Shown: positions 1-11,400 of the stretch, one piece after another | Numbering within the stretch: position 1 is the stretch's first letter | How the letters are laid out: each line of letters starts with the position of its first letter | From: Amphibalanus amphitrite | Lineage: Eukaryota > Arthropoda > Thecostraca > Balanomorpha > Balanidae | Length of the DNA stretch: 64,000 nucleotides | Assembly: GCF_019059575.1 (NCBI RefSeq) | Contig: NW_024881679.1 | Span: forward strand, 710,001-774,000 | Direction of reading: 5' to 3' | Translations under genes and position numbers: made by a program | Notes under the pieces: generated by a model | Database searches by the model: none | What the model was told of the DNA's origin: nothing | Seen by the model: only the letters and a program-made list of their open reading frames with translations

Positions 1-2041
1 GAAATGTTCAATGCTCATCAGCGGGACTCTTGCGTCACTGGAACTGGGAACACTTTGCTTATCATCGAGATAGCTATGAATCAAACCACTTGCTCTTTGC
101 ATCCGTCCTTGCTTTCTTTAGGACAAACCTATTCACATCCCCCATCACGTTTTCCCTTCCGGGCTGGAGATCACTTCCACCAGACAAGTGAGGGTAAGTC
201 CTCTTTGGACTATGTACAACCTTTCCGTGATGACCGTATAAGAGGCAGGGCGGGGTGTTCCATCCGGACATTGCTGTCCTACTGGGAGAGTCTCTGCCGC
301 TGCGGTGCAACGTGGTGGTCCGCACCGTCCAATGTCTCCACCCTATCCTATCATTTCATAGCTCTACAATGGCCTTTCCAGGCCGGAAGAACCTGCTCCC
401 AATAAAAAAGATTTTTTTAATGCCTAACGTTTTAAATTGCTGTGGCCCAGTCAAATTTTCGTCAATGTTCTTTGATGTGGATGAGTCGCCGATATATGCG
501 TAGGCTTGGTTGATTTAATTCGAGCAATGATATGGGCAAATATGTTACAAGCTTACAAATATTAATTGTAATTTGCATTCCAAACAGTAGCAATAGCACT
601 TGCTGTCCTACTCCCTAGCCAAGCTTAAAAATGAAAAACATTAAAAAGTACCAGATTGGGTATACCTTAAAGCCCCAGGTCGCTCACATGATGTGAGGCT
701 TTTGCGAGTGAAGATTGCCCGATATAGGCTCACCGATGGGAGTGGAGTGAGGCTTTCCTGAGACTCGAGTCCTGTGGTGTCAACTTATGCTTGCTAGCTT
801 CTGTTCAGCGCTATGCCGCAGTAGATGATCCTCCAGCCTCTGAGACTCGTTTCAAATTAGGTACCTGACTTCACAGTTCATCCCGCTCTGGTGAATCCAC
901 CAGTAGCTATCAGAACATTTGTCATGCAGTTGTGCCGAAAGGACTCGGTTAATGGCAGGGATACAAACTATCAGGAACACACAGTCCGGTGAGGACTTGG
1001 CGGTAGGCGGTAAGGCTGAAATTAATCGGGTGGCGGGAGTGCGAACGCAGCACCGGCCACCGGGCTGGCATGGTAGGTACGGCAACAAAGTTGGATAGCT
1101 CGGCTAGGATGCACTCGGATCACTGAAAGAAAAACTACACCTGAAATTGGAATATTATTACGGTACACAAATCTCCACCCCTTTTAACTTCATTTTATGC
1201 CAGAGTAAAAGATGTTTGCATGGACAATTGGAGATTAATTCTGCCACCCGGTAGTAAGTAATATATCCTCGTAAGCTTAGAACTACACCCGTTGCGGAAT
1301 AAAAGTACGGTACACAAATCTCCACCCCAAATCAATTCATTTTACACCCCTAGGTTAAGGGTGTAAGGGGGCGTTAGGAAGAATTAAGCATGTAATTTAC
1401 GATAATAATTTTACGCCACAGTGCAATTTAAGCCAAAACAATTTCTACGCCTTGCGACATGGTGTAGAAATACCAGCGGGCTGCGAAGCTGAATGTGTAC
1501 AATTTAGGTCAAGATGTAAAAATAGCTCACGTTATAATCCGCATACAAAACAAAAGTATTAAACGATAATAATTGTATGTTCTTTTCCAGAGGGAGTAAA
1601 AATACGACTGGGTAAATATACATCGCCAGCCATAACTATCCCCCAGCGTGATTGTATCTACTGTCGTCTTCTGAGCACTTTCGATAGTCAACTATGGTGC
1701 ATCTCTCCAACGTGTTTATTTAAAATAACTTAAAACGACAGATCACAGGCTGCTACAGATTGGTTCCTCCCAACACTGACTTTCCTGAGGATATCACAAG
1801 CTGCACAAATCACATTTTATTCACAGCACAGGTCATCAGGTCACTAAGTCACGTTTCATCATGTACTTTAAAAACAACTGACCATTTCTTTGTGTAACGA
1901 GTATCGACACCAAACGTACGGTCTCTGAAATCAAAGCACAGGTGTACGAACTAGGAAAGCACTGACAACAAAAACTCCGTAAAAAAAATGACTGAGGCCT
2001 TCTCAACTCACATCATCTTCAGTGCCTATAGGTACTGAAGA
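1..2041. other. Intergenic, no gene recognised
   Basis: Only short open frames without recognisable motifs are present. A roughly 20-bp string (GGTACACAAATCTCCACCCC) occurs near 1162 and again near 1309, in similar AT-rich context, suggesting a small direct duplication. I see no RNA gene or coding exon here. Confidence 0.5.
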
Positions 2042-2219
2042 TGTTTCACGGCACGACACTACAGTGCGTTACGTGTATCGCGGTGCTGAGTTCCTATTGG
2101 AAACATCCACATACTCGAACGCTCTCAATGTTGGAGCGTCCAAGTTTGTAGATGTTTCTATGGAAACTCAATACCGCGATAGTTACTAGTAGCGCACAGT
2201 AGTGCCGTGCCGTGAAACA
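2042..2219. repeat. 178-bp near-perfect palindrome (foldback element)
   Basis: The left arm starts TGTTTCACGGCACGACACTA and the right arm ends with its near-perfect reverse complement. Pairing continues inward for about 80 bp per arm with scattered mismatches and a loop of around 10 bases near 2130. The shape fits a foldback MITE; transcribed, it would form one long hairpin. No clear target duplication is visible at the edges, so the superfamily is undecided. Confidence 0.75.
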
Positions 2220-2772
2220 GGGCCCTGCTCGGTCACCCGACCACTGCACTGGTGCCTCTGAATCGGCAACAGTGGATTATACGAAGGATGACATTCTCGG
2301 CCGCACTGAGAGGAATCGCGAACTTCATAACCCGTGCATATATGACCTCAAAAAGGATCATGCTGGGCCCTCTAAAAGGCAAATATAGCACAGCGTGCGC
2401 CGCAGCGAAGGCAGCCAGCATCTTCATCTCACTGTTTGGGAGACGATATTTCACATCGCTGACCAGGCACTGGGTTTCTGGGCGAACGGACACAGAGTTG
2501 CGCCCAGCCTGCAGCTCCGAAATCGTCGTGCCGCCACCGATCACCAAGGTGGCCGCCAGGTCGTCATCTACCAAGATTGAAAGATAAAAAGAACTATTAA
2601 CCACTGCAATCTTTAAGTTAAGAACGACTTTGTATGTCAGGCCGTCCATCCGTCCGTCCATCCGCCCATCCATGTAAATTGAAGGATGTAAAGAAATATT
2701 AAGCACTGTAATCTTTAAGAAAATAGCAATTTTGAATGTCGATCCTTAAAAATTGACAGATGAATCTATTAA

Positions 2773-3952
2773 CCCGCGCACCGAAGGGGTTCTGAGCCAA
2801 CTTAGAAGCGACCAGAGGGTGGATGACCGCCCCCCAAAGATCTCAAGAACTAAGAAACTTCGCGAGAAGTGGCAAACGACATTCGAAAGCTCGTAAGAAG
2901 GTCTATGAAAAAGTACTTCGGTCATTTTTCGCTAGGGTTCAAAATGACGTCATCAGAGGTCATCGAAGGTCAAATTATGCGAGTAACCGTAAAAAGACCG
3001 ACAACATTCAACAAACGACTCCGTAGCTCATGAACAGAAGAGATAAAAAGTCGTATAAAAAAGGAATCTGATGGAAATAAGAATGACTTGAAATTTATTC
3101 CATTGACTTATAATGGGCAGGTAAAAAAAGACCTATTCGTAGGTCATCGATATGCAATTCTGAGATATACGAGTTGTAGGCAGGGCTGCGGAGTCGGAGT
3201 CGGAGTTGGAGTCGGTCGGAGTCGACAGTTCTGCTCGGAGTCGGAGTCGGAGTCGGAGTCGCCAAAATCTTACCGACTCCGACTCCGGAGTTGGAGTTAA
3301 CGCTGCATGTCTCAACGTAATGCACTGCACCTGTCGACGATGCTGCGCTCGAAATGAGATTTTGTCGAAAAAAGACCATGTTGCTGTTTTGGACGAACGT
3401 TTCCAGTGAAAGAAGCAGAAGACTGTGAATTCCCCAGAGCCTGCTTTTTAATTCTGCATGTTATTTGTAAAGCATATTTGCAACGCAAAGCCTTGGAACG
3501 CGCAAGGGATCGTTTCAGGCAAGATAAAAACGTCTCCGTTATGAACTTTAATATCATGATATGGATTTTAATACAACCGTCCGGAGTCGGAGTTGGAGTC
3601 GGAGTCGGAGTCGATTGTTGAACCCGGAGTCGGAGTCGGAGTCGGAGTCACCCTAAAATCCATCGACTCCGCAGCCCTGGTTGTAGGTGCTCATCACCAA
3701 AATTATTTCTGTGAGTTTCAAGATCTGCTTTCAACAACGAGATAGCAAACTTCGAAGATTGTGTTTCGAGGTGAGGTCACTTAAGGTGGCCTGGTGGCCT
3801 GACTTTTTAAAGATATGAGCTAAAAATTTCCAGAGGGTGTGCGAAATGGATGTATCAACAGTCGTGCCAAATCTGGCGGCGCTATGCGCCGCCTTTTTTA
3901 TGCTATCTGACAAAAGTTGAGGGGGGGGGCCGCTCCCCCGTCGGTGCGCGGG
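2773..3952. mobile_element. TTAA-flanked piggyBac-type non-autonomous element (1180 bp)
   Basis: TTAA at 2769-2772 and 3953-3956 bounds inverted termini beginning CCCGCGCACCGA. TTAA duplication with termini starting CCC is the hallmark of piggyBac superfamily elements. No transposase frame is present, so it is a MITE. Just inside the ends there are G/C runs and an 'agatctcaa.aact' segment resembling the element at 6067-7072, so the two are probably relatives. A younger hAT-type element (3181-3679) is inserted inside. Confidence 0.75.
3181..3679. mobile_element. hAT-type MITE with 8-bp target duplication (499 bp)
   Basis: The termini are CAGGGCTGCGGAGTCG and its exact reverse complement. The 8-bp sequence GTTGTAGG directly abuts both ends (3173-3180 and 3680-3687). 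Eight-base duplications and CAGGG-type termini are characteristic of hAT transposons. The interior has (GGAGTC)n hexanucleotide runs near both ends and an AT-rich middle, with no transposase. The (GGAGTC)n runs create long Ser/Glu-rich and Arg-rich open frames that are not genes. Confidence 0.85.
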
Positions 3953-4060
3953 TTAAGCACTGTAATCATAAGGCAAAAAACGATATTGTATGTCTGTCCG
4001 TGAAAACTGAAAGATATCACTAGTAAGCACTGTAACATTTAAGTACAGAACGATATTGTA

Positions 4061-4275
4061 TGTCACGGACGGACGGACCGACAGACGAGACAGACGAAAC
4101 AGACAAATGTAAAATATTGGGGGGGACACGTCCCTCGTCCCTCCCCCTCCCCCCGGTGGCGGAGCCCATGGATGAGACAGGCGAGACGGACGGACGGACG
4201 GACGGACGGACGGACGGACAGACGGACGGACAGACGGAAAACGGACAGACGGACAGACGGACAGACGGACAATTG
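4061..4275. repeat. GGAC/GACA tetranucleotide microsatellite
   Basis: Two blocks of (GGAC)n and (GACA)n repeats flank a short G/C-run segment at about 4118-4156. Apparent Asp/Thr-rich and Val/Cys/Pro/Ser-rich reading frames here are repeat translations. Confidence 0.8.
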
Positions 4276-6062
4276 TCGTCAGTCATCATTAATGGTAGTT
4301 TAAAACTCACCTTCAACGGGTGTGGCGCCCTCCGGAGGCAGGAGTTGTGCGGTGTAGCACGCCTGTCGCGTTATTGAGGTGACTTTGTCCTAATGCCATT
4401 CTCGCCGGCGTGACCCACGACGAGAGCCAGGTCACCCCAAACCTGAAAGTAATACACAAAATAAATTAGCAACTTTTTCAGGCCAAGATTCTAGTACTTT
4501 TGTAAAACGTAGAGAAACAAAACTACTAAACATACCTAAACATATATTGATCAATCGACACATTGAACATTTGGTGAAGTTACAGTTAACAACCTCAGTA
4601 GGTACTTAACTGATTTCTCAATTTGCCCTTGAGAACAAACTGAGAGGGTCAATTTGAGCTTCTGGAATCACTGATCAGAATGCCACGTATTGACACAAAC
4701 AGCTAAGTGAGTGACATGCATACTGCATACAGACAGCAGCAAATCAATTTCATCAACTGCTACATCGAAACATTATCAAGTCAACTTACCCTCAAAGTTA
4801 TTCGGAAATGGGTCCAGCACTAGTCAGTCATCACCACACCGAACGCACCAGCACACTCGCACCTATCTCACTGTTTCAACCGCCAGAAGATCACTTGCAA
4901 GCGCCAGAAGTCTCCGTGGCTCCGGTCCGGAGCAGACACAAAAATGAAAATGGCGGAAACGGAAGGCTCGCGAGCCGCACGTGGACGCTATCGTAAAATA
5001 ATGAGCATATGGGTGCAGAACTATCATGTTTAGGGTATTTTAAATCCTTGTCATAAAATAACACCATCCTCATCGAAACACACTTTACCAAGGATGCATA
5101 TTTACACCATGATGAGGGTTGAATTATCAGCTGACAAATCAGAGTGCAAATTTATGCTATCAGATGGGTATTCTTATCCCACTTGAAGAAAGTACACTAT
5201 AGTAGTAATTTTACCATCCATCAATTAGAGGGGTAAATATCTCAAAAGTTAGAATTGCGCCATGAGTGTTAAACTGGATCAAATTAACCTCCAAGAATAC
5301 GCTCGTGATAGAGTACATTCGCACCGGAGCATTATTTTATTCTCCATATACGTCGAACAAGGGTATAAATATTCTTGATTTCGGTGTAATGGCGGTGTAT
5401 AATAATCAAATTCAAATTACCAAGGTGTACTTTTCTTTCAGTGATATGGCACAGCGTGGCACACATTTCGAGCGTCAGAAGTTGTGCCGGCCCAGACTGA
5501 CACGACCTTGCGTTCCCCGCGCCGACCGCCCCAGTTTCCGCCGCATATCTTATTCATCCTGGAGCGTTGTCGATGGCTGTGCGTGCTCCTCATCGCCGCA
5601 GTTGTCACCCTTACAAATGAGCCATCTGTCATAATTATACGGCACGCCACCACAGCGATATATCTACGTGGAAGGATAAAACTTCTTTACTCTGCGAGTA
5701 GGGAGCTTCTCGTCGCAATTCATTAACTTGTTGTGAGCGTTCTAATGAAGTAATTAACATGCCCAGTGTCAAGACCACAGTTTTGACTTCTGAAGAAATA
5801 TGTAAATAGTTATTCATACCTTTTGCTGAAACGCCGCCTTTCTAAAGAAAACTATAGTACCTACACAATACCTAGTTGACGACTTTTGCCACATAAATGT
5901 CATGGCGTTGACCCGAGGCCAAAACTTGGGCTCCACATGCAAAAGAAAGATTGAAAGAACGATCCAAAGATTTTACACCCTGCCTTAATTCACACTTTAT
6001 GGTTTTTAGTTTTGTAGGTTCATTACAATACCTAAAAAAAAACAGAAGTCTAGCGAACATGC
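4276..6062. other. Intergenic, no gene recognised
   Basis: No supported coding exon. Near 4945-4985 there is an AAAATGGCGG string (YY1-like, and also a plausible start-codon context) followed by a CACGTG E-box. The open frame from that ATG is only about 30 codons, so this is at most a possible promoter or first exon. Confidence 0.4.
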
Positions 6063-6066
6063 TTAA

Positions 6067-7072
6067 CCCTATTCCTGGCGGGCTCCGCCGGGACAAGAAA
6101 CTGGCGGGGGGGGGGGGGCCGATTCGGCCCCCCCTTCAGATCTCAAAAACTACACATCGCAGCGACAAACGGCGAACGGCGTTTGATAGGTCGTTTAAAG
6201 ATCTACAACTTTTACATAAAACATTTTCAGGTCAGGTCAATATTGAGGTCACCAGAGGTCATCAACGATAAAATGTTTTGGAATTAGTTACCTATATAAC
6301 TTTTAAACTAAGAAACATAGAGACATAAAACCAATACATTTTTTGTTGCTCTCGCCGAGGCGATGCGAAATAAGTATGTGATGACCTTCACAGGTCAATT
6401 TAAAATTTGACCTGAGGTCAAGGTCAGGTCATTCATCAATGAGGTTGTGGGGTATGGTCATGCTGCATACCAAACGACGCGCCTTGACCAGGCGAGCAGT
6501 TTGGTACCACTTACAAGTCTTTAGCACCATCATGTCGTGATTTATTGACAGAAAAACGATTTATGACGTCACATGACCTCAGATGACGTTTGCCGGTGCC
6601 CCTGTCAATTAGCGGCACCAGGACCATCACCGATGAGATAATCTTCCGTAATACTGAAAGAACTGGGTGTTTTTGACTCGTTTACACGAAGCAGGAGGCG
6701 TTTCAATATTTTCCCATAGGCTTGCAATGTAAAGGTCACGAGTCTGGCCTGACCTCAGGTCACAGATATTAAAATTCTGAGACATAAAAAATTGCACATA
6801 CTGGTACCCTAACTAAAGCCTGAAGAGAAGAAATTGATCGGTCAAAAACTCTAGCTCTGGCGTGATTGCAAACTTTTCTGAGGTAGGGTCACCAAACCGC
6901 CTCTGGTGACCTGACCTGAGGTCAGATCAACTCAAAATTTTCAGAAATGTTGCGTAAAAGCCTTTAAGAAAAAGTCAGAAAATTTGAGCTTCCTGGCTCA
7001 AAGCGTTTGGGAGATATAACCAAAAAACCTCAGGGGGGGCTCCTGAGGCCCCCCCCCCCGCCAGGAATAGGG
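6067..7072. mobile_element. TTAA-flanked piggyBac-type non-autonomous element (1006 bp)
   Basis: TTAA at 6063-6066 and 7073-7076 flanks perfect inverted termini starting CCCTATTCCTGGCGGG, followed inward by long G or C runs. The interior is rich in AGGTCA/TGACCT half-site strings and has no transposase. The termini and TTAA duplication place it with piggyBac-like MITEs; termini this clean suggest a relatively recent insertion. Confidence 0.85.
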
Positions 7073-7569
7073 TTAAAACAATTAAACACAAACCTTCAGT
7101 TGAGCCAACTTGCTAAACGTACTTACAAAAACAACCTCTGATGACATTGAGTGACGGTTCAATAGAGTGAAATCGAAAAAAAGATCACTCGAAAAGAACA
7201 CCTATGAAAAGACTTGATAAACGGTGTCTCATGTTATTTGAGCACTCATGATAACTGACACACATTCACAACACAAAACAAGCAGGAAGACAGCATGGAA
7301 TATGTTGACACCGTGTATGTTGGCCCGCTGTTCGTCACTTGACTTCAAAGTTCAAACATGATTTATGTGATAGCATTTCATCTAAAGTAGACAAAAAGTG
7401 ATAAAACTTCACCTTTTCGTGGCATCTAAATGAAACACCGCTATAGCAGTGGGTCTAAATACTTCTAAAACGGTAGCCTCGAGCTTGCATAAAATGTCCA
7501 TCTATCAACCCCCTAATGTACGATCAGCCGCACCAGATACATCATGAGCACACCGCACTTCATCCTCCC

Positions 7570-7890
7570 AGACTTCGCTTGTTTTGTTTTGTTGGGTTCG
7601 ACCCTTTTGGTCCAATTAGACCATTTCAGAGCCGGGAGGATGATAGGAATCAGGGGGAGACAATTGATCTGGGCAGGCACCCTAGTGAGTCACCGGAGCT
7701 GCGCCCGGCCGAATGGACAGGCCGACCAGCCCCAAGGTATTCACTGAACCCGGCTACGGGTGTGTTCCCTCGGGAGCAGCGGTGCTGCTCCAAGGGAGCA
7801 GCCCGCATAAGATAAAGTTGCCTGTCCAGCCCGGAGGGGGGTTGCGGCGTGGAGGAGAAGGATTTCAGTGTCCTGAGGATAGAAGCCACG
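7570..7890 (+). repeat. Dispersed repeat, copy A (about 320 bp)
   Basis: The same sequence, with scattered differences, lies in reverse orientation at 12042-12352. Shared landmarks are GGAGACAATTGATCTGGGCA, the GGAGCAGCGGTGCTGCTCC palindrome and CCTGTCCAGCCCGGAGGGG. Copy A lies just past the 3' end of the symporter gene and copy B in its seventh intron. No protein motif or RNA polymerase III box was recognised, so the class is unknown. Confidence 0.65.
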
Positions 7891-8308
7891 GAACGGAGGA
7901 CGCCACACTTCATTCTCCCAGACTTCCGCATCATGCCTAAGGTCTCGAGTCTACGAAGTAACTATCGTTGTGTTAGCTTCTCCGTCACCAAAACGCTAAA
8001 ATGCAACGAATCAGGAAACACGGACCCGCGACAAACTCACATACACTTGTCACATGCACTTGGAATACAGTTCAAAATGAGACCTCACAGAATGAAGCTG
8101 GCATTCTGCACTGTCTCGGAATGTAGGGGATGGGCCCGAGCTGGTAGACCTGCACGACACCTATCGGCCGGCGTCTGAAACTGGTCGCCGTCGCTGGGGG
8201 CCGGGTCGGGCGGCTGTGGCCAGCCACAGTGGTCCCCGTCCGACACACACAGCTCACTGCGGGTGCAGAGCTGTGTCCTACAGCTCCCCACGAGCGTCTG
8301 CCGCTCGC

Positions 8309-8407
8309 TGTCTATCTACACCGGCGTCTACCGGTCGGTGTCTCCTGTCTACACCGGCGTCTACCGGTCGTTATCTCCTGTCTACACCGGCGTCTACCGG
8401 TCGCTGT
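8309..8407. repeat. 33-bp unit repeated three times across a stop codon
   Basis: Three consecutive 33-bp copies share the core ACACCGGCGTCTACCGGTCG. The last copy contains, on the minus strand, the terminal Asp-Arg codons and TAG stop of the symporter gene. The other two repeat that stop-codon context in what should be 3' untranslated sequence. Confidence 0.8.
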
Positions 8408-11400
8408 CCAGTTCTGTGTAGCTGCGCAGCTGAGGACCCCCGTAGTTCTCGTGGCCAGGGTCGTGGTGGTGGCCATTGGATGGAGGCGGCGCCTTCTTCA
8501 TTTCCAGACCGTCAATGTCCTCCGTGTCCTGCGAAAATGTGAAAAAAATTGCTAAGTACAGGCGGGCATTACGTTTAGTCATAAAGAACGCGTCCAGAAA
8601 TCAGAGGTTGAAAAGGCAAGAGCACCTGTAAGAGCAAATAATAGTTTCAAGTCCAGAACTAGCAATAAAACGAAGTTTATTGAAGACCAGCAAACCTACT
8701 TACTGCATCTATTCTTAAGCATTGGGTTGATCCGACATCGTAACTTCTCTAAACTACGTAACTACTCTAAAGCTCCTCTTTAGAACGTATGCTTACAAAC
8801 TCCTCTCCGACGTGGAAGTTGAGCGCGCTCCTCCACCGTTCCGGCAGACAACAGCCCAGCCGAGTGCCCAGCGGGACGATGAGGCGAGGGTCCATCTTGC
8901 GAGGGTCGCGCGTGCCGGTGGCAAAGCTGACCAGCATGCCGACTATGACCACCACGGAGGAGGCCAGCGCCGAGTAGTACATGTAGGAGAGGTAGTAGAT
9001 GCCGAGCGCGTCACCCCTGTCGACACAGAGGCTCCGTCAGTGGCACAGTAATAGATAGTCTTAGGTACTCAGCGCAAAAGAAATACAGCAGATTCATCCG
9101 TAATATAGACTGAAATATGATTGATCAGATACGCGGCGAATGCGAAATAGCATGTTAGTGATTGCTGTAATGACGACTGGCAGTGATAAAACGGTGATGC
9201 CGGGCGCCGGCAGAATGACAAGTATGACTAACCGGATTCCGGTGTCCCGGCACATCTTCCCAGCCCACCTGCCTCCTATTTCACCTTCTTCTAATTCTAA
9301 CGACCCAGCGTTTTATCCGTCTCCGTCTGTCCGTCTGTCCCCCTGACCATCTGTCCGTCTGTCCGTCTGTCCGTCTGTCCGTCTGTCCGTCTGTCCGTCT
9401 GTCCGTCTGTCCGTCTGTCCGTCTGTCCGTCTGTCCGTCTGTCCGTCTGTCCGTCTGTCCGTCTGTCCGTCCGTCCGTCCGTCCGTCTGTCTGTCTGTCC
9501 GCCGCCCGCCTCACTCACGGGTCCTCGGTGGGTGCCGGGACGGTGGCCGTCGATGGTGCCAGCGTCGTGGTCGTCATTATCTCAGAGACGTTGAAACGCG
9601 GACAGTCGTCGATCGAGGTGGGCAACTTCGTCGAGTGGATGCGACCGAGCGCCTTCTCGATCTGGAAGCCCACTCCGACCCAGAATATGACGATCAGGCC
9701 GGAAAAGGTGCCTACCAATGCGCCCTGCGGATCAAACACACCATGTGAAAAAATCGACTGAATTATGCTGAAGAGTATATTGTATTGGTTGAGCGTTGCC
9801 ACCGGAAAGCGACAGAATAAGAGACCAAACGAACGAACGTGTGAACGAACAAACGAATGCACGAACAATTAAATGAATGAACGATTGAATGAATGAATGA
9901 ATGAATGAATGAATGAATGAATGAATGAATGAATGAATGAATGAATGAATGAATGAATGAATGAATGAATGAATGAATGAATGAATGAATGAATGAATGA
10001 ATGAATGAACAAAGAAGGGTTAACGATTGTTTAACGCATGTGGAACCTTACTGGCTAAAAATGCTTAGCACTGTGTGTTACAATACCACAGTTGCCAGTC
10101 TCCGCTATAATTTCGTGCTGAGCTAGTTAAGTACGTGTGACTGTTTAATACCAACAAATTGATCACCACTTTAATGCAAAGCTGCTGCAGCGACGTTTGA
10201 TTTCAGCTTGCAATCTGTTGTGCAGGGCTCACTATCTCGCTCGCTCGTTCTTCGCCCAAAAGGCGTTTTACTGGTTATTAATAATATCGTGACTCGTGAG
10301 GCACAGCGCTAGATATGAACTGATGAAATGTGGTCGAACGATTACCACTGCAATCGCAAGACATTAAAGTTTATTTTACAGAATAGCAGACCAATCAATC
10401 AATGAAGGCTTGAACAATGATCATGCACTGACAAAGACACACAAATTCCTCAGATGTCATTTTTTATTGAAACGTGTCTACGTTAAAACCAAAGCTCACT
10501 GATCATACTCACGATATGGTTAGCCCAAGGGAAAAACATTCCCAGGGTGAAGAGACCCAGCAGAGGTCCGCCGACCATGCCGAAAATGCTCAGCGCCGCC
10601 TAAGGCAAACACAAAACGATCATATACGTAAATATACATGTAGGACAAAGACTGCAAGAGTGGTGCGAGGATAAAATGTTAGCGTTCCGAGTCCAAGGTA
10701 ATGCGGCTCTCACAGGGCAATGCTTAGGAAATTCTCATGAAATCTATTTATTGTTAACATGAAACGGCTGATAAAGCAAATTAATATTGGCACTTGCCTG
10801 TAGAATATCTCCAAGCTGTTCAGCAACAAAAACTAGTACGAACGAGAGCAAACCTGAAAGTAAGTATGCATCGATCAGAGGTTGTGATGGTGCAGTCGTT
10901 TGGGAAAGTGCAATATTGTGCATCCATTATAGCAAGCAGAAACACATAATTAAAAACACTTAAGTGCTTAGAGGGCATTTACGATGTTCAGGGACATCAT
11001 CCTTGCGTGTTTTACTCAGTCGAATAAACACGGCGATAGCGCTTAAAACATTTATTAATTATTCAACAACGACGAACGCAGGTTTTGATATTTCTATGGT
11101 TTGCAAAAGTGCCGGCTGACGATTAAGAGCAGATTTGCGCAGAAATTATGCATGAAGTAAGGACAACGCACTGCTCACTCACGATACTTAAATACGTTAT
11201 GCATAGCAATAAATGCAAATTATATGGCGGTTCAAATCACCACCAGCATAAAGCTATTGATCGCTGGTCACCGTAAATAGTTATGCCCAACGTACCGAAT
11301 CCGATTGCCAGCCACTTGGACCACTTGGCCTGCTTCTCGCTAGAGATGTCGCGGCTGGTGAAGGGCTTGATGAAGTCCTCCACTGTGATAGCCGACAAAG

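Noticed and set aside
8767-8796. Symporter ending by read-through of exon 13
   Set aside because: A good donor (GTAAGC) at 8796 joins in phase to a terminal exon ending SYTELDSDR, a plausible cytosolic tail; read-through would end in a short unrelated peptide.
9281-9518. Asp/Arg/Thr-rich frames on the minus strand
   Set aside because: Octamer microsatellite inside symporter intron 12.
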